NCBI GenBank assembly: GCA_900545665.1
Contig: UQZU01000043.1
Span: 1 to 13,530 of the forward strand
Direction: 5' to 3'
DNA from: an uncultured Collinsella sp.
Lineage (GTDB): Bacteria; Actinomycetota; Coriobacteriia; Coriobacteriales; Coriobacteriaceae
DNA: 13,530 nucleotides
A model generated the notes under the pieces. That model did no database searches. It was not told the origin of the DNA and saw only the letters and a program-made list of their open reading frames with translations. The position numbers and the translations under genes are program-made. Shown piece after piece: positions 6,479-13,438 of the stretch. Within the stretch, counting starts at the first letter, position 1; every line of letters begins with the position of its first letter.

Positions 6479-7204
6479 AGGGCGGTCGTACTCGCCCTGC
6501 ACACGGGGATGCGAATCGGCGAGGTCTGCGGCCTTCGGTGGTGCGATGTGGATTTCGAGACGGGCCTGATCTCGATCAGACACTCGGTGGCGTACGCGAA
6601 GGGAATGGGTTCGTTCATCAAGGACACCAAGACCCATGACGCCAGGGGTATCCCCATCGACCCGGTCGGCCTACCCCCCTTCCTGAAGGAGACCCACGAG
6701 ATCGACTGCGGAAAGCTGCGCTTGCGCGGCCTTACCGGGGCGGTCGAGATCGGGGACTGCTACATCCTGTCGGAGCCGGGCGCGACCTTCGCGACGACAA
6801 GCTATATCCGCAGGGCGTTCAAGACGTTCTCGGAGACCAACGGCCTCATGGGCACCAACGACGAGCTGATCACGTTCCACGGCCTTCGCCACACGTTCGC
6901 AACGCAGTGGATCCGCCAAGGCGGCGATATCAAGGCGCTCCAATCGATCCTCGGCCACAAGGACGCCATGGCGACGCTCAACGTCTACGCCGACATCGAG
7001 CCCATCTCCAAAATCCATAACATGCTGCGCGCCACGCCGTGCCTTTGGCGCGGGCACCTCGGGCCGAGGGTCGATCCGGGTCCCATGTTCCAACAGAGGA
7101 TCCAGGAGTCCATAGAGACGCTCCAGGCGTTCGGCTACGGCATCACCGAGCCGGACGACCGAAATATCGCCATACGCGACGTGAAGATGAACAGTTGGCT
7201 CTAG
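6479..7204 (+). pseudogene. Tyrosine recombinase/integrase, C-terminal catalytic remnant
   Basis: The open frame from 6479 encodes about 241 residues and contains the catalytic set of a phage/ICE-type tyrosine recombinase: Arg in TGMRIGEV, Lys in the KDTKTHDARG strand region, HGLRHTFAT (His-x-x-Arg), GHKD, and Tyr in NVYAD. The N-terminal arm-binding and core-binding domains, normally about 150-200 residues, are missing. The frame starts directly behind the XRE stop codon; the first ATG (6509) lies inside the TGMRIGE motif and has no ribosome site. It is therefore a 5'-truncated gene. The final 60 residues after the catalytic tyrosine look like a natural tail. It marks a former integrated element, and the 54-bp repeat copy C lies 160 bases downstream. 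A truncated but DNA-binding product cannot be excluded. Confidence 0.85.
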
Positions 7205-7260
7205 CTCACCGAGTACGCGGCAGTGCTGGGCCCATCCCAACTGAGGTCACGGTGGTCCGA

Positions 7261-7304
7261 TAGGGGCGCCGCCCGCGGCATGCGCCGCGGAGCGGTATCC
7301 CCTA
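7261..7304. other. Long GC-rich stem-loop downstream of the integrase remnant
   Basis: TAGGGG (7261-7266) pairs with CCCCTA (7299-7304) and CCGCGG (7273-7278) with CCGCGG (7285-7290). Between them GCCGC-type bases pair with GCGGT around one bulge and a small internal loop, giving almost 18 pairs closing a 6-base loop. No T-tract follows on either strand, so it is not a standard terminator. The gene-free stretch 7205-7600 otherwise holds repeat copy C and the promoter region of the ACT gene. Confidence 0.6.
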
Positions 7305-7365
7305 CCGAAGGGCGGGGATGCCCTCCGCTTCCAGTTCGGAATCAGCCGTCGGAGGCGTTCGGCTG

Positions 7366-7419
7366 ACTGCGGGAACGGCCTGTCCGCTCAATGTGTTCGG
7401 CTGAGATCGGAAATCAACC
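7366..7419. repeat. 54-bp dispersed repeat, copy C
   Basis: It is identical to copy B except at position 17 (G for T). The same GTTCGGCTGA duplication at 38-base spacing is present (7357-7366 and 7395-7404). All three copies have the same orientation, so the accessory segment 207-7365 is bracketed by direct repeats. The base composition changes to the housekeeping genes right after this copy. Confidence 0.9.
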
Positions 7420-7530
7420 CAACACGAGCCGGACACGCGCCAGACGGCTCTTCCCCGTACGGCCTTCCCCCTTACGCTCATGTTGCAGGCATGTAACGCC
7501 GCAGCGAGCGCGCCTTTTTTGCGCCAGACA

Positions 7531-7553
7531 GGTACAATGATGAACACTGTACC
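7531..7553 (+). promoter_or_regulatory. Dyad operator overlapping the -10 box of the ACT-domain gene
   Basis: GGTACAATG (7531-7539) and CACTGTACC (7545-7553) form an inverted repeat with one mismatch and a 5-base centre. TACAAT (7533-7538) is a good -10 hexamer, about 60 bases before the ATG at 7601. The -35 region falls in the T-rich stretch near 7515 and is poor, which fits a regulated promoter. The binding protein is not identifiable from this window. Confidence 0.45.
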
Positions 7554-7600
7554 GTAGCGGAGCGCCCCGCGCGCGCCGCAACCACGCGAAAGGGTTTCCC

Positions 7601-7888
7601 ATGGCCGAGATCTCGTCCTCCCGTATCGTCATCACCGTCCTTGGCAAGAACCGCCCCGGCATCGTCGCCGGCGTCACCCGCGTTCTGGGCGAGGCCAACG
7701 TCGACATCCGCGACATCACGCAGTCCATTATCGAGGACATCTTCACCATGACCATGCTGGCCGACACCGCCGAGTCCAAGCTCGACTTCGCCGAGCTGCA
7801 GAAGGCCCTGGCCGAGGCCGGCGAGCTTTCGGGCGTCAACGTGTCCATCCAGCGCGAGGACGTCTTTAACTTTATGTACCGCCTGTAG
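7601..7888 (+). CDS. ACT-domain protein, UPF0237 family
   Basis: The product has 95 residues, the usual length for this family of single-ACT-domain proteins. The ACT fold covers about residues 8-80, with the ligand-loop pattern GKNRPGIVAGVTRVLGEANV (15-34), and ends with the family-typical QREDVFNFMYRL. ACT domains bind small ligands, often amino acids, and usually act by pairing; the UPF0237 partner in many Firmicutes and Bifidobacteria is the adjacent UPF0210 gene, which is not present here. The ribosome site is a weak AAAGGG. The next gene, citrate synthase, starts 78 bases downstream with no terminator between, so co-transcription is likely. A regulatory or sensory role in central or amino acid metabolism is inference. 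Confidence 0.9.
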   Translation: MAEISSSRIVITVLGKNRPGIVAGVTRVLGEANVDIRDITQSIIEDIFTMTMLADTAESKLDFAELQKALAEAGELSGVNVSIQREDVFNFMYRL

Positions 7889-7966
7889 CGAACAGGCCGT
7901 GCGGGAACAGGCCGGCGCATCTGCACCCAAGCACGCCGCCCCCACACGGCCCCGAGAGGAGCGCGC

Positions 7967-9385
7967 ATGGCTTACGACGCCAAGAAAATCTACTACCGCT
8001 TCGATGACCATCTGAGCCGCCTGGTCTTGGATTATGAGGCGAGCCGCCAGATTTCGCCCGAAAGCGAAAACCTCTACCACGGCATGCCGACTAATCCGTA
8101 TGACGAGGGTCTGTTCGTCGAGCATAACATCAAGCGCGGCCTACGCAATGCCGACGGCTCGGGCGTGGTTGCGGGCCTTACCCGCATCTCGGACGTGCAC
8201 GGCTACAACAAGGTCGACGGCAAGGTCGTACCCGACCAGGGCAAGCTCACGCTACGCGGCTATAGCATCGAGGACCTGGTCAACAACGCCCAGGCCGAGA
8301 ATCGCTATGGCTACGAAGAGGTCGCCTACCTGCTCATCACGGGCTCGCTGCCCACCAAAGAGGAGCTCGACGGTTTTTGCGAACGTCTGGGCGCTTTTAG
8401 GCACCTGAGCGACGAGTACGTCCGCGAGTTCCCCATGACCACGGTGTCGTCGAGCATCATGAATGTGCTTCAGCGCGCCGTGCTGCTGCTCTACGCCTTC
8501 GACGCCGAGCCCGACGCCATTACACCCGAGCACGAAATCGACGTCGCCATCTCCATGCTCGCCCGTCTCCCCCGCATCGCCGCCTTCGCGCATATGGCCT
8601 CGGTCGCCAAGCGTCGCGGCTCCGAGGTTCATGTACCGCACCCCACACCCGGCCTCTCCACCGCCGAGACCATCCTGCAGGTGCTCCGCGGCGGCATGGC
8701 ATTCACCCGCGACGAAGCCATGCTGCTCGACGTGATGCTCATGCTGCATGCCGAGCACGGCGGCGGCAACAACTCCACGTTCGCCTGCCGCGTGCTATCC
8801 TCCTCGGCCACCGACCCGTATTCCGCCTACGCCGCGGCCATCGGCTCGCTCAAGGGCCCGCGCCACGGCGGCGCCAACGCCAAGGTCGTGTCCATGCACG
8901 AGGACATCCGTGCGCATGTCTCCAATTGGGAGGACGAGGACGAGGTCGCAGCCTACCTGGGCAAGATTCTCGACAAGCAGGCCTTCGACGGCACGGGCCT
9001 CATCTACGGTATGGGCCACGCCGTCTACACGCTGAGCGACCCGCGCGCCGAGGTGTGCCGCCGTTACGCGCGCACGCTTGCCGCCAAGAAGGACTTGGGC
9101 GAGGAGTTCGCACTCATCGAGCGCATCGAGCGCCTGGCCCCGCAAGTGATGCGCGACCACGGCATGACCAAGCCCATCTGCGCCAACATCGACCTGTACA
9201 CGGGCTTTATCTACAAGATGCTCGGCGTGCCCGAGACGCTCTTTACGCCGCTGTTCGCCGTCGCCCGCATGGCCGGCTGGTCTGCGCACCGCATGGAAGA
9301 GCTCTTCTGCGCGCACCGTATTATTCGCCCGGCCTATCGTCCGGTGATCGAGCCGCTGGAGTACAAGCCACTCGCCGACCGCTAG
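7967..9385 (+). CDS. gltA: Citrate synthase
   Basis: The product has 472 residues and condenses acetyl-CoA with oxaloacetate to citrate in the cytoplasm. Recognisable active-site blocks in order: LMLHAEHGGGNNSTF (258-272, His261/His264), GPRHGGAN (297-304, His300), GMGHAVYT (348-355), ANIDLYTG (406-413, Asp409) and the CoA/arginine region RMAGWSAHR (434-442). The long N-terminal part and overall length fit the type II-like synthases of anaerobic Gram-positives rather than the 380-residue short forms; a 2-methylcitrate synthase activity cannot be excluded from sequence alone. The start has GAGAGGAG six bases upstream. It follows the ACT gene and ends in a clear terminator. In a fermentative gut-type organism it most likely feeds 2-oxoglutarate and glutamate synthesis. 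Confidence 0.96.
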   Translation: MAYDAKKIYYRFDDHLSRLVLDYEASRQISPESENLYHGMPTNPYDEGLFVEHNIKRGLRNADGSGVVAGLTRISDVHGYNKVDGKVVPDQGKLTLRGYSIEDLVNNAQAENRYGYEEVAYLLITGSLPTKEELDGFCERLGAFRHLSDEYVREFPMTTVSSSIMNVLQRAVLLLYAFDAEPDAITPEHEIDVAISMLARLPRIAAFAHMASVAKRRGSEVHVPHPTPGLSTAETILQVLRGGMAFTRDEAMLLDVMLMLHAEHGGGNNSTFACRVLSSSATDPYSAYAAAIGSLKGPRHGGANAKVVSMHEDIRAHVSNWEDEDEVAAYLGKILDKQAFDGTGLIYGMGHAVYTLSDPRAEVCRRYARTLAAKKDLGEEFALIERIERLAPQVMRDHGMTKPICANIDLYTGFIYKMLGVPETLFTPLFAVARMAGWSAHRMEELFCAHRIIRPAYRPVIEPLEYKPLADR

Positions 9386-9408
9386 GACGCGGACCGTTAT
9401 AGAACTCG

Positions 9409-9446
9409 AGCGTGGCCAGGGACCCAAGCCCTCGGCCACGCTTTTT
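9409..9446 (+). terminator. Intrinsic terminator of the citrate synthase unit
   Basis: AGCGTGGCC (9409-9417) pairs perfectly with GGCCACGCT (9434-9442), and TTTTT follows at 9442-9446. The loop itself contains AGGG/CCCT, which can add a short inner helix. It begins 23 bases after the citrate synthase stop codon. Confidence 0.93.
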
Positions 9447-9471
9447 ATGCCAGCAGAAAGGGCTGCATCAA

Positions 9472-10314
9472 ATGATTGTGTTTTCCGATATGGATGGAAC
9501 GCTGTTGACGAGCGATAAGCAGATGAGCGATGCCACCTGGGCGATGCTCGACGAGCTCGCTCGACGCGGGATTGAATTTGTGCCCTGCACGGGACGTCCG
9601 CTGTCGGGCATCTTTGAGCCCATTCTCGCCCATCCCGCCGTGCACTACGCGGTCTGTGCCAACGGCGCCAGCGTCTGGCAGCTCGACGAGGATACGCCCA
9701 CCGACGCCTCGCGCGCCACGTGCATCTTGAGCCGTCCGCTCGATTGCGGCATTGCCCACCGCATCCATCGCATTGCCGCCGGCCACGATGTGACCTTCGA
9801 TATCTTCGCGGATGGACAGTGCTTCCTCCCCCGCTCGCTTTACGGGCGCCTGGATGAGTTCTGCGGCGGTGACCCCCACATCGCGGCTTCGCTCAAGCGC
9901 ACACGAACACCGATCGACATGGATATCGACAGCAAGATCGACGAGGTCGAGACGCTCGAACGTATCGCCATGTACTGGCACGACCCGGCCGATCGCGACG
10001 CCATCGCGGCGGCGCTCGACACGCTCGGAGGCATTGAGGTCACGCGTTCGTACGCCATGAATATCGAGGTCATGGGTGAGGGCGCCACCAAGGGAACGGC
10101 CCTCACGTGGCTATGCGAGCACCTGGGCGAGCGTCTCGCCGACGCCTGGGCGTTCGGCGACAACATCAACGATATCCCCATGCTGCAGGCAGCGGGCCAT
10201 GGCATGGCCATGATCAACGCCGAGCCCGAAGATCGCAAGGCCGCCGACGCCATTACCGAATACGACAACGACCACGACGGCGTCGCCCGCACCATCATGG
10301 CCGCCCTTGCCTAG
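9472..10314 (+). CDS. HAD-superfamily phosphatase, Cof/IIB type (1)
   Basis: The product has 280 residues. The four HAD motifs are intact: DMDGT (6-10, nucleophile Asp6 and Asp8), Thr40 in the VPCTGRP block (37-43), Lys207 in GEGATKGTAL, and AFGDNINDIPML (227-238, Asp230, Asn231, Asp234). The alpha/beta cap between motifs II and III is the C2/IIB type, as in sugar-phosphate and FMN/PLP phosphatases of the Cof family; substrate cannot be read from sequence. The start is ATG 9472, preceded by AGAAAGGG; a frame open to 9412 would run through the terminator and lacks the family's beginning at the first beta strand (MIVFSDMDGT). Its stop codon lies inside an inverted-repeat arm. It is convergent with, and paralogous to, the next HAD gene. 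Confidence 0.93.
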   Translation: MIVFSDMDGTLLTSDKQMSDATWAMLDELARRGIEFVPCTGRPLSGIFEPILAHPAVHYAVCANGASVWQLDEDTPTDASRATCILSRPLDCGIAHRIHRIAAGHDVTFDIFADGQCFLPRSLYGRLDEFCGGDPHIAASLKRTRTPIDMDIDSKIDEVETLERIAMYWHDPADRDAIAAALDTLGGIEVTRSYAMNIEVMGEGATKGTALTWLCEHLGERLADAWAFGDNINDIPMLQAAGHGMAMINAEPEDRKAADAITEYDNDHDGVARTIMAALA

Positions 10315-10358
10315 TCATTGGGGACGTTCTTAAACGACTAGTCACTGGGGACACTCTT
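10311..10358. repeat. 48-bp inverted repeat, left arm, overlapping a stop codon
   Basis: It begins CTAGTCATTGGGGACGTTC and ends GGGGACACTCTT. It is the reverse complement of 11379-11426 with a single mismatch. Inside, CTAGTCAYTGGGGAC occurs twice with a 27-base period. The TAG of the upstream HAD gene (10312-10314) is part of the arm. The two arms enclose a single HAD gene. Confidence 0.92.
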
Positions 10359-10420
10359 CGCAAAAAGCCGCAAGGACTGTCCCCCACTGTCGGCAGAAAA
10401 GGAACGTCCCCATCTGCCGG
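10359..10420. repeat. Hairpin-rich extension of the left inverted-repeat arm
   Basis: TGTCCCC (about 10377-10383) can pair with GGGGACA of the left arm. CGGCAGA (10391-10397) pairs with TCTGCCG (10413-10419). GAACGTCCCC (10402-10411) is the complement of GGGGACGTTC at the start of the arm (10320-10329). The stretch 10311-10420 can thus fold into a long nested structure between the two convergent HAD genes. It has no clear T-tract. It resembles REP/RAYT-type palindromic units; no transposase is in the window. Confidence 0.55.
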
Positions 10421-10421
10421 A

Positions 10422-11216
10422 TTAGGAGAGACTCTCCAGCACGCGACGGAGCTCCTGCTGGACGGCGTGGTCGCGGTTACAACCCACCACACGATCGGCC
10501 ACCGCCTTGAGCGCGGGGCGCGCGTTTTCCATCGCGCAGCCCGTGCCGACAAAGCGAATGATCTCGTAGTCGTTCATCGAGTCGCCAAACGCCATGACCT
10601 CGTCGCGTCCAATGCCGTAATGCTCCGCGAGCTGCGCGATACCCGAGGCCTTCGACACACCAGGCTGCATGGCATCAATCCACGCGTTGCCCGAAGGCGC
10701 AAAAGTAAAGAGCTGACCAAGTTCGCGCTGTAGCACGTACGCGCTGTCCATAACCGCACTGTCGTCGCAAAAGATACTCGCTTTGATGATATTTACGCTG
10801 GGATCGGGCAGCTCCCAAATGCGCTCGGCATTGGGAAGGTCCTTATCGACCTCACGCACGAACTTGCACTCGTCATCGAGCAGGAAGGACTTGGTTCGGT
10901 CAAAGAGCGCAAGATGCAGATTGGGAAACGTCCTGACGGCTTGGGCGAGCCTTCGAATCGCCAGGTGGGAATACACCTCACGGTCCACCATCTTACCGTC
11001 GGCGTAGACCTGGGCGCCGTTAGCGGCGACAAAGTCCATCTTGTCGCGAACGGGCGCAAAGAACTCGCACAGGCGATCGTAGCGACGACCTGACGATGCG
11101 GCGAAATGCACGCCATGCTCGTGTAACGCCAGAATCAGTTCGTAGGTCTCGGGAGGCACCTGGCCGTTTTCGTCAAGCAGTGTGCCGTCCATATCGGATG
11201 CAATCAGTTTAAACAT
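10422..11216 (-). CDS. HAD-superfamily phosphatase, Cof/IIB type (2)
   Basis: The product has 264 residues. HAD motifs: DMDGT (8-12, Asp8/Asp10), ASSGR (40-44, Ser in motif II), Lys189 in GVSKASG, and FGDSMNDYEI (210-219, Asp212, Asn215, Asp216). All catalytic residues are present, so it is a probable cytoplasmic phosphatase of small phosphorylated metabolites; substrate unknown. The start is supported by AAGGGAG, with normal spacing to the ATG at 11216. That ribosome site lies in the outer stem of a long leader hairpin (11222-11283). The gene is the only one between the two 48-bp inverted-repeat arms and is in opposite orientation to its paralogue at 9472. A duplication followed by divergence is possible but old; identity outside the motifs is low. 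Confidence 0.93.
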   Translation of the reverse strand: MFKLIASDMDGTLLDENGQVPPETYELILALHEHGVHFAASSGRRYDRLCEFFAPVRDKMDFVAANGAQVYADGKMVDREVYSHLAIRRLAQAVRTFPNLHLALFDRTKSFLLDDECKFVREVDKDLPNAERIWELPDPSVNIIKASIFCDDSAVMDSAYVLQRELGQLFTFAPSGNAWIDAMQPGVSKASGIAQLAEHYGIGRDEVMAFGDSMNDYEIIRFVGTGCAMENARPALKAVADRVVGCNRDHAVQQELRRVLESLS

Positions 11217-11221
11217 AGAAA

Positions 11222-11283
11222 AGCTCCCTTCGGGCTTGTTGGAATCGAACGTGTATCCGATTCCAACGTACCCAGAGGGAGCT
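11222..11283 (-). promoter_or_regulatory. Leader hairpin sequestering the HAD ribosome binding site
   Basis: GTTGGAATCG (11238-11247) pairs perfectly with CGATTCCAAC (11258-11267) around a 10-base loop. Outside, GGG/CCC (11232-11234 with 11271-11273) and AGCTCCCT/AGGGAGCT (11222-11229 with 11276-11283) extend the stem. Read on the minus strand, the last element AGGGAGCT is the Shine-Dalgarno region of the HAD gene, ending five bases before its ATG. Folding would block translation initiation. No T-tract follows, so termination is not indicated. Confidence 0.65.
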
Positions 11284-11378
11284 CAGATAAGACTCCGCGG
11301 GCGCAAACGTTACAAGGACCTAGCAAATAGCTCACGCGTGCCAGAGGTCTCACGGTCGCGGCGTCAGGCGACACGCCA

Positions 11379-11426
11379 AAGAGTGTCCCCAGCGACTAGT
11401 CGTTTAAGAACGTCCCCAATGACTAG
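11379..11426. repeat. 48-bp inverted repeat, right arm, overlapping the ade stop codon
   Basis: It reads AAGAGTGTCCCC to CCCCAATGACTAG and is the complement of 10311-10358 with one mismatch. The adenine deaminase stop codon (CTA at 11423-11425 on the plus strand) is inside it, mirroring the situation at the left arm. The extra hairpins seen beside the left arm are absent here. Confidence 0.92.
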
Positions 11427-13243
11427 TCGGCGTAGGTGAAGGTTGTAACGTCGAACATGCCCTCGGGGCGAATGCGGAGCGTCGGGATGACCGGCAGGGG
11501 CAGGAAGATGATGCCCATGATGGGGTCGAGCGGCGGCTCAATACCCATGGCGCGCGCCTTGACCATAAAGTCGTCGTGCTGTGCGGCAACGTCCTCTGCC
11601 GTGCCTTCGCTCATAAGACCACCGAGCGCCAGCGGAATGCGCGCCACGACCTCGCCGTTGCGCACCAGTACGTGACCGCCCTGGCCAACAGCCTCGACGG
11701 CAGCCATCATATCGGCCGCGTTGTCGCCCACCACGCACACGTTGTGCGAGTCGTGGCCAATCGTCGAGGCGATAGCGCCGCCTGTGATGGTAAAGCCGCG
11801 CACCCAGCCGCGGCCGATATGCTTGCCGACGAGCCCCATGCCGGCGGGACCATCGCCATCGGCGCCCTCGGCTTGCAGCGACACGCCGCGGCCGTGACGT
11901 TCGATCAGCATAATGCGGCGCAGGCCCTCGGCGTTCTCGGGGCGAGCCATACCCGTGATAGCCATACCCGGGATAACATCGATAACGGCCTCGCCCGGCT
12001 TAAAGGCATAATCGAACACGTCAAGCGAAAGCTTCGGCAGCTTAACGGAAGCACGCAGCTCATCGGCAAGGGCCGCAACCTCGGCCATCTCGGGCGCGAT
12101 CTCGCCCACAAAGGTGCCGTCCTGCGCCACCAGGGCACCGGCGGCATACACGCGATGCGGAGCTGTGGCAAACGTCAGGTCGTTGAGCACCAGCAGGTCG
12201 GCACGCTTGCCTGGGGCGATCGCGCCGCGGAGCTCATGCGGGTCGCGACAGCCGTGGTCCAGGCCAAATGCCTCAGCCGTGGAAAGGGACGCCATGGAGA
12301 TGGCGACCACCGGGTCGACGCCAGCCTCGATGGCCACGCGGCAGGCATTGTCGATCATGCCGGTCGAAAGCGCGTCGGAGGGAGCGCGGTCGTCGGTCGC
12401 AAAGCAGCAGCGGCGGGCGCGGGCGGGGTTTTCCAGCAGCATCGGGGACAAATTGGCCAGATCGTGGCTGCACGTGCCCTCACGCAGCATCACATACATG
12501 CCGCGGGACAGTTTATCGAGCGCCTCCTCGGGAATCGTCGACTCGTGGTCGGCGATAATACCCGCCGCGGCATAGGCGTTGAGGTCCTTGCCGGCAACGA
12601 GCGGCGCGTGGCCGTCAACCTGCTTGGACGGCGTCTGGTTGGCAGCATCGATGCGAGCGCAAGTCTCGGGGTCGGCCATAAAGACGCCCGGCAGGTTCAT
12701 CATTTCGCCCAGACCAAAGACATCGCCTGGATGCTCGGCAAAAAACGCCTGCATATCGGCAGCAGAAATAACGGCACCGGCCTGCTCGTCGGGCAGCGCG
12801 GGCACGCACGAAGGCATCATGTATTTGATGGAGATGGGTGCGCGGCGGCCGTCCTCAATCATAAAGCGCAGGCCGTCCAGGCCCGCCACATTAGCAATCT
12901 CGTGGCTGTCGGCAATGGCGGTGGTAGTACCGCGCGTCGCGGCCATGCGAGCATACTCGGCGGGACGGATGTTCGAAGACTCGATATGCAGATGCCCGTC
13001 AATAAAACCGGGAGCGAGATAGCGACCCTGGCAGTCGATGACCTCAGTTGCCTCATAGGTGCCAGCGGCATCGTCGCGACCATCGTAGAGCACGCCGACG
13101 ATCACACCGTCCTTGACGGCAACGCTACCGGGCGCCACGCGCTGGCCATACACGTCGACGATCTGTGCATTGGTAAACAGCGTGTCGACGGGCACGCGGC
13201 CCTCGGCGGCCTCGATCACAGTCCTCATGACCTCAACGGACAT
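11423..13243 (-). CDS. ade: Adenine deaminase
   Basis: The product has 606 residues, close to the usual 570-600 for this amidohydrolase, which converts adenine to hypoxanthine and ammonia in purine salvage. The metal site is visible: DGHLHIESS (82-90, His84 and His86), the following TTAIADSHEIANV block, GEMMNLPGV (179-187), VDGHAP, ADHES (231-235), and FATDDRAP (281-288, catalytic Asp). HDSHN (497-501) belongs to the C-terminal part, specific to the adenine deaminase branch and absent from most other amidohydrolases. ATG 13243 is chosen because AAAGGAG lies five bases upstream; a frame open to 13285 would run through the terminator hairpin. The gene ends inside an inverted-repeat arm with no standard terminator. 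The hairpin between promoter and start suggests attenuation. Confidence 0.96.
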   Translation of the reverse strand: MSVEVMRTVIEAAEGRVPVDTLFTNAQIVDVYGQRVAPGSVAVKDGVIVGVLYDGRDDAAGTYEATEVIDCQGRYLAPGFIDGHLHIESSNIRPAEYARMAATRGTTTAIADSHEIANVAGLDGLRFMIEDGRRAPISIKYMMPSCVPALPDEQAGAVISAADMQAFFAEHPGDVFGLGEMMNLPGVFMADPETCARIDAANQTPSKQVDGHAPLVAGKDLNAYAAAGIIADHESTIPEEALDKLSRGMYVMLREGTCSHDLANLSPMLLENPARARRCCFATDDRAPSDALSTGMIDNACRVAIEAGVDPVVAISMASLSTAEAFGLDHGCRDPHELRGAIAPGKRADLLVLNDLTFATAPHRVYAAGALVAQDGTFVGEIAPEMAEVAALADELRASVKLPKLSLDVFDYAFKPGEAVIDVIPGMAITGMARPENAEGLRRIMLIERHGRGVSLQAEGADGDGPAGMGLVGKHIGRGWVRGFTITGGAIASTIGHDSHNVCVVGDNAADMMAAVEAVGQGGHVLVRNGEVVARIPLALGGLMSEGTAEDVAAQHDDFMVKARAMGIEPPLDPIMGIIFLPLPVIPTLRIRPEGMFDVTTFTYAD

Positions 13244-13263
13244 ACATACTCCTTTAACCGTAG

Positions 13264-13299
13264 AAAAAAGCTGCGGAGCGGACAAGCCTTCACCGCAGC
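13264..13299 (-). terminator. Terminator hairpin in the ade leader (attenuator candidate)
   Basis: Read on the minus strand, GCTGCGG, 16 bases, CCGCAGC is followed by TTTTTT (plus-strand A-run 13264-13269). The T-run ends only about 20 bases before the ade ATG, too close for another promoter. Any ade transcript starting upstream must pass it, so read-through is likely controlled. No known purine riboswitch core is recognisable in the short leader. Confidence 0.75.
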
Positions 13300-13311
13300 A
13301 TGCTCATAGCC

Positions 13312-13339
13312 ATTGTATGCCCAAACGATGGGCCAACAA
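13312..13339 (-). promoter_or_regulatory. Probable ade promoter with palindromic spacer
   Basis: On the minus strand TTGTTG (plus 13334-13339), a 16-base spacer and TACAAT (plus 13312-13317) form a fair sigma-70-type promoter, with a start expected near 13305. The spacer is filled by GCCCA-TCGTT-TGGGC (plus 13319-13333), a perfect dyad ideally placed for a repressor or a spacer-binding activator. Confidence 0.5.
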
Positions 13340-13438
13340 TACGCCCCTCCGCTTAACGGCACACGCCACTTGGTGCAATGGGGACTGCCGCTGAGCACCA
13401 ATGACTACTCGACGACTACTAACTGCCGTCCCGACAAC

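Noticed and set aside
8795..9439. Minus-strand open frame of 214 codons opposite citrate synthase
   Set aside because: Antisense by-product of GC-rich codon bias; no domain is recognisable and it runs across the terminator.
10577..10759. Short minus-strand frame inside the second HAD gene
   Set aside because: It lies wholly within the intact HAD reading frame in another phase and has no ribosome site.
11241..11267. GTTCGATTCC on the minus strand looks like a tRNA T-loop
   Set aside because: The flanking bases do not form a T-stem, and no acceptor, D or anticodon arm is present. It is better explained by the leader hairpin.
11576..13309. Plus-strand open frame of 577 codons opposite the adenine deaminase gene
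   Set aside because: Antisense shadow of a clearly recognised enzyme in high-GC DNA, with low-complexity His/Gly/Ala-rich content and no ribosome site.
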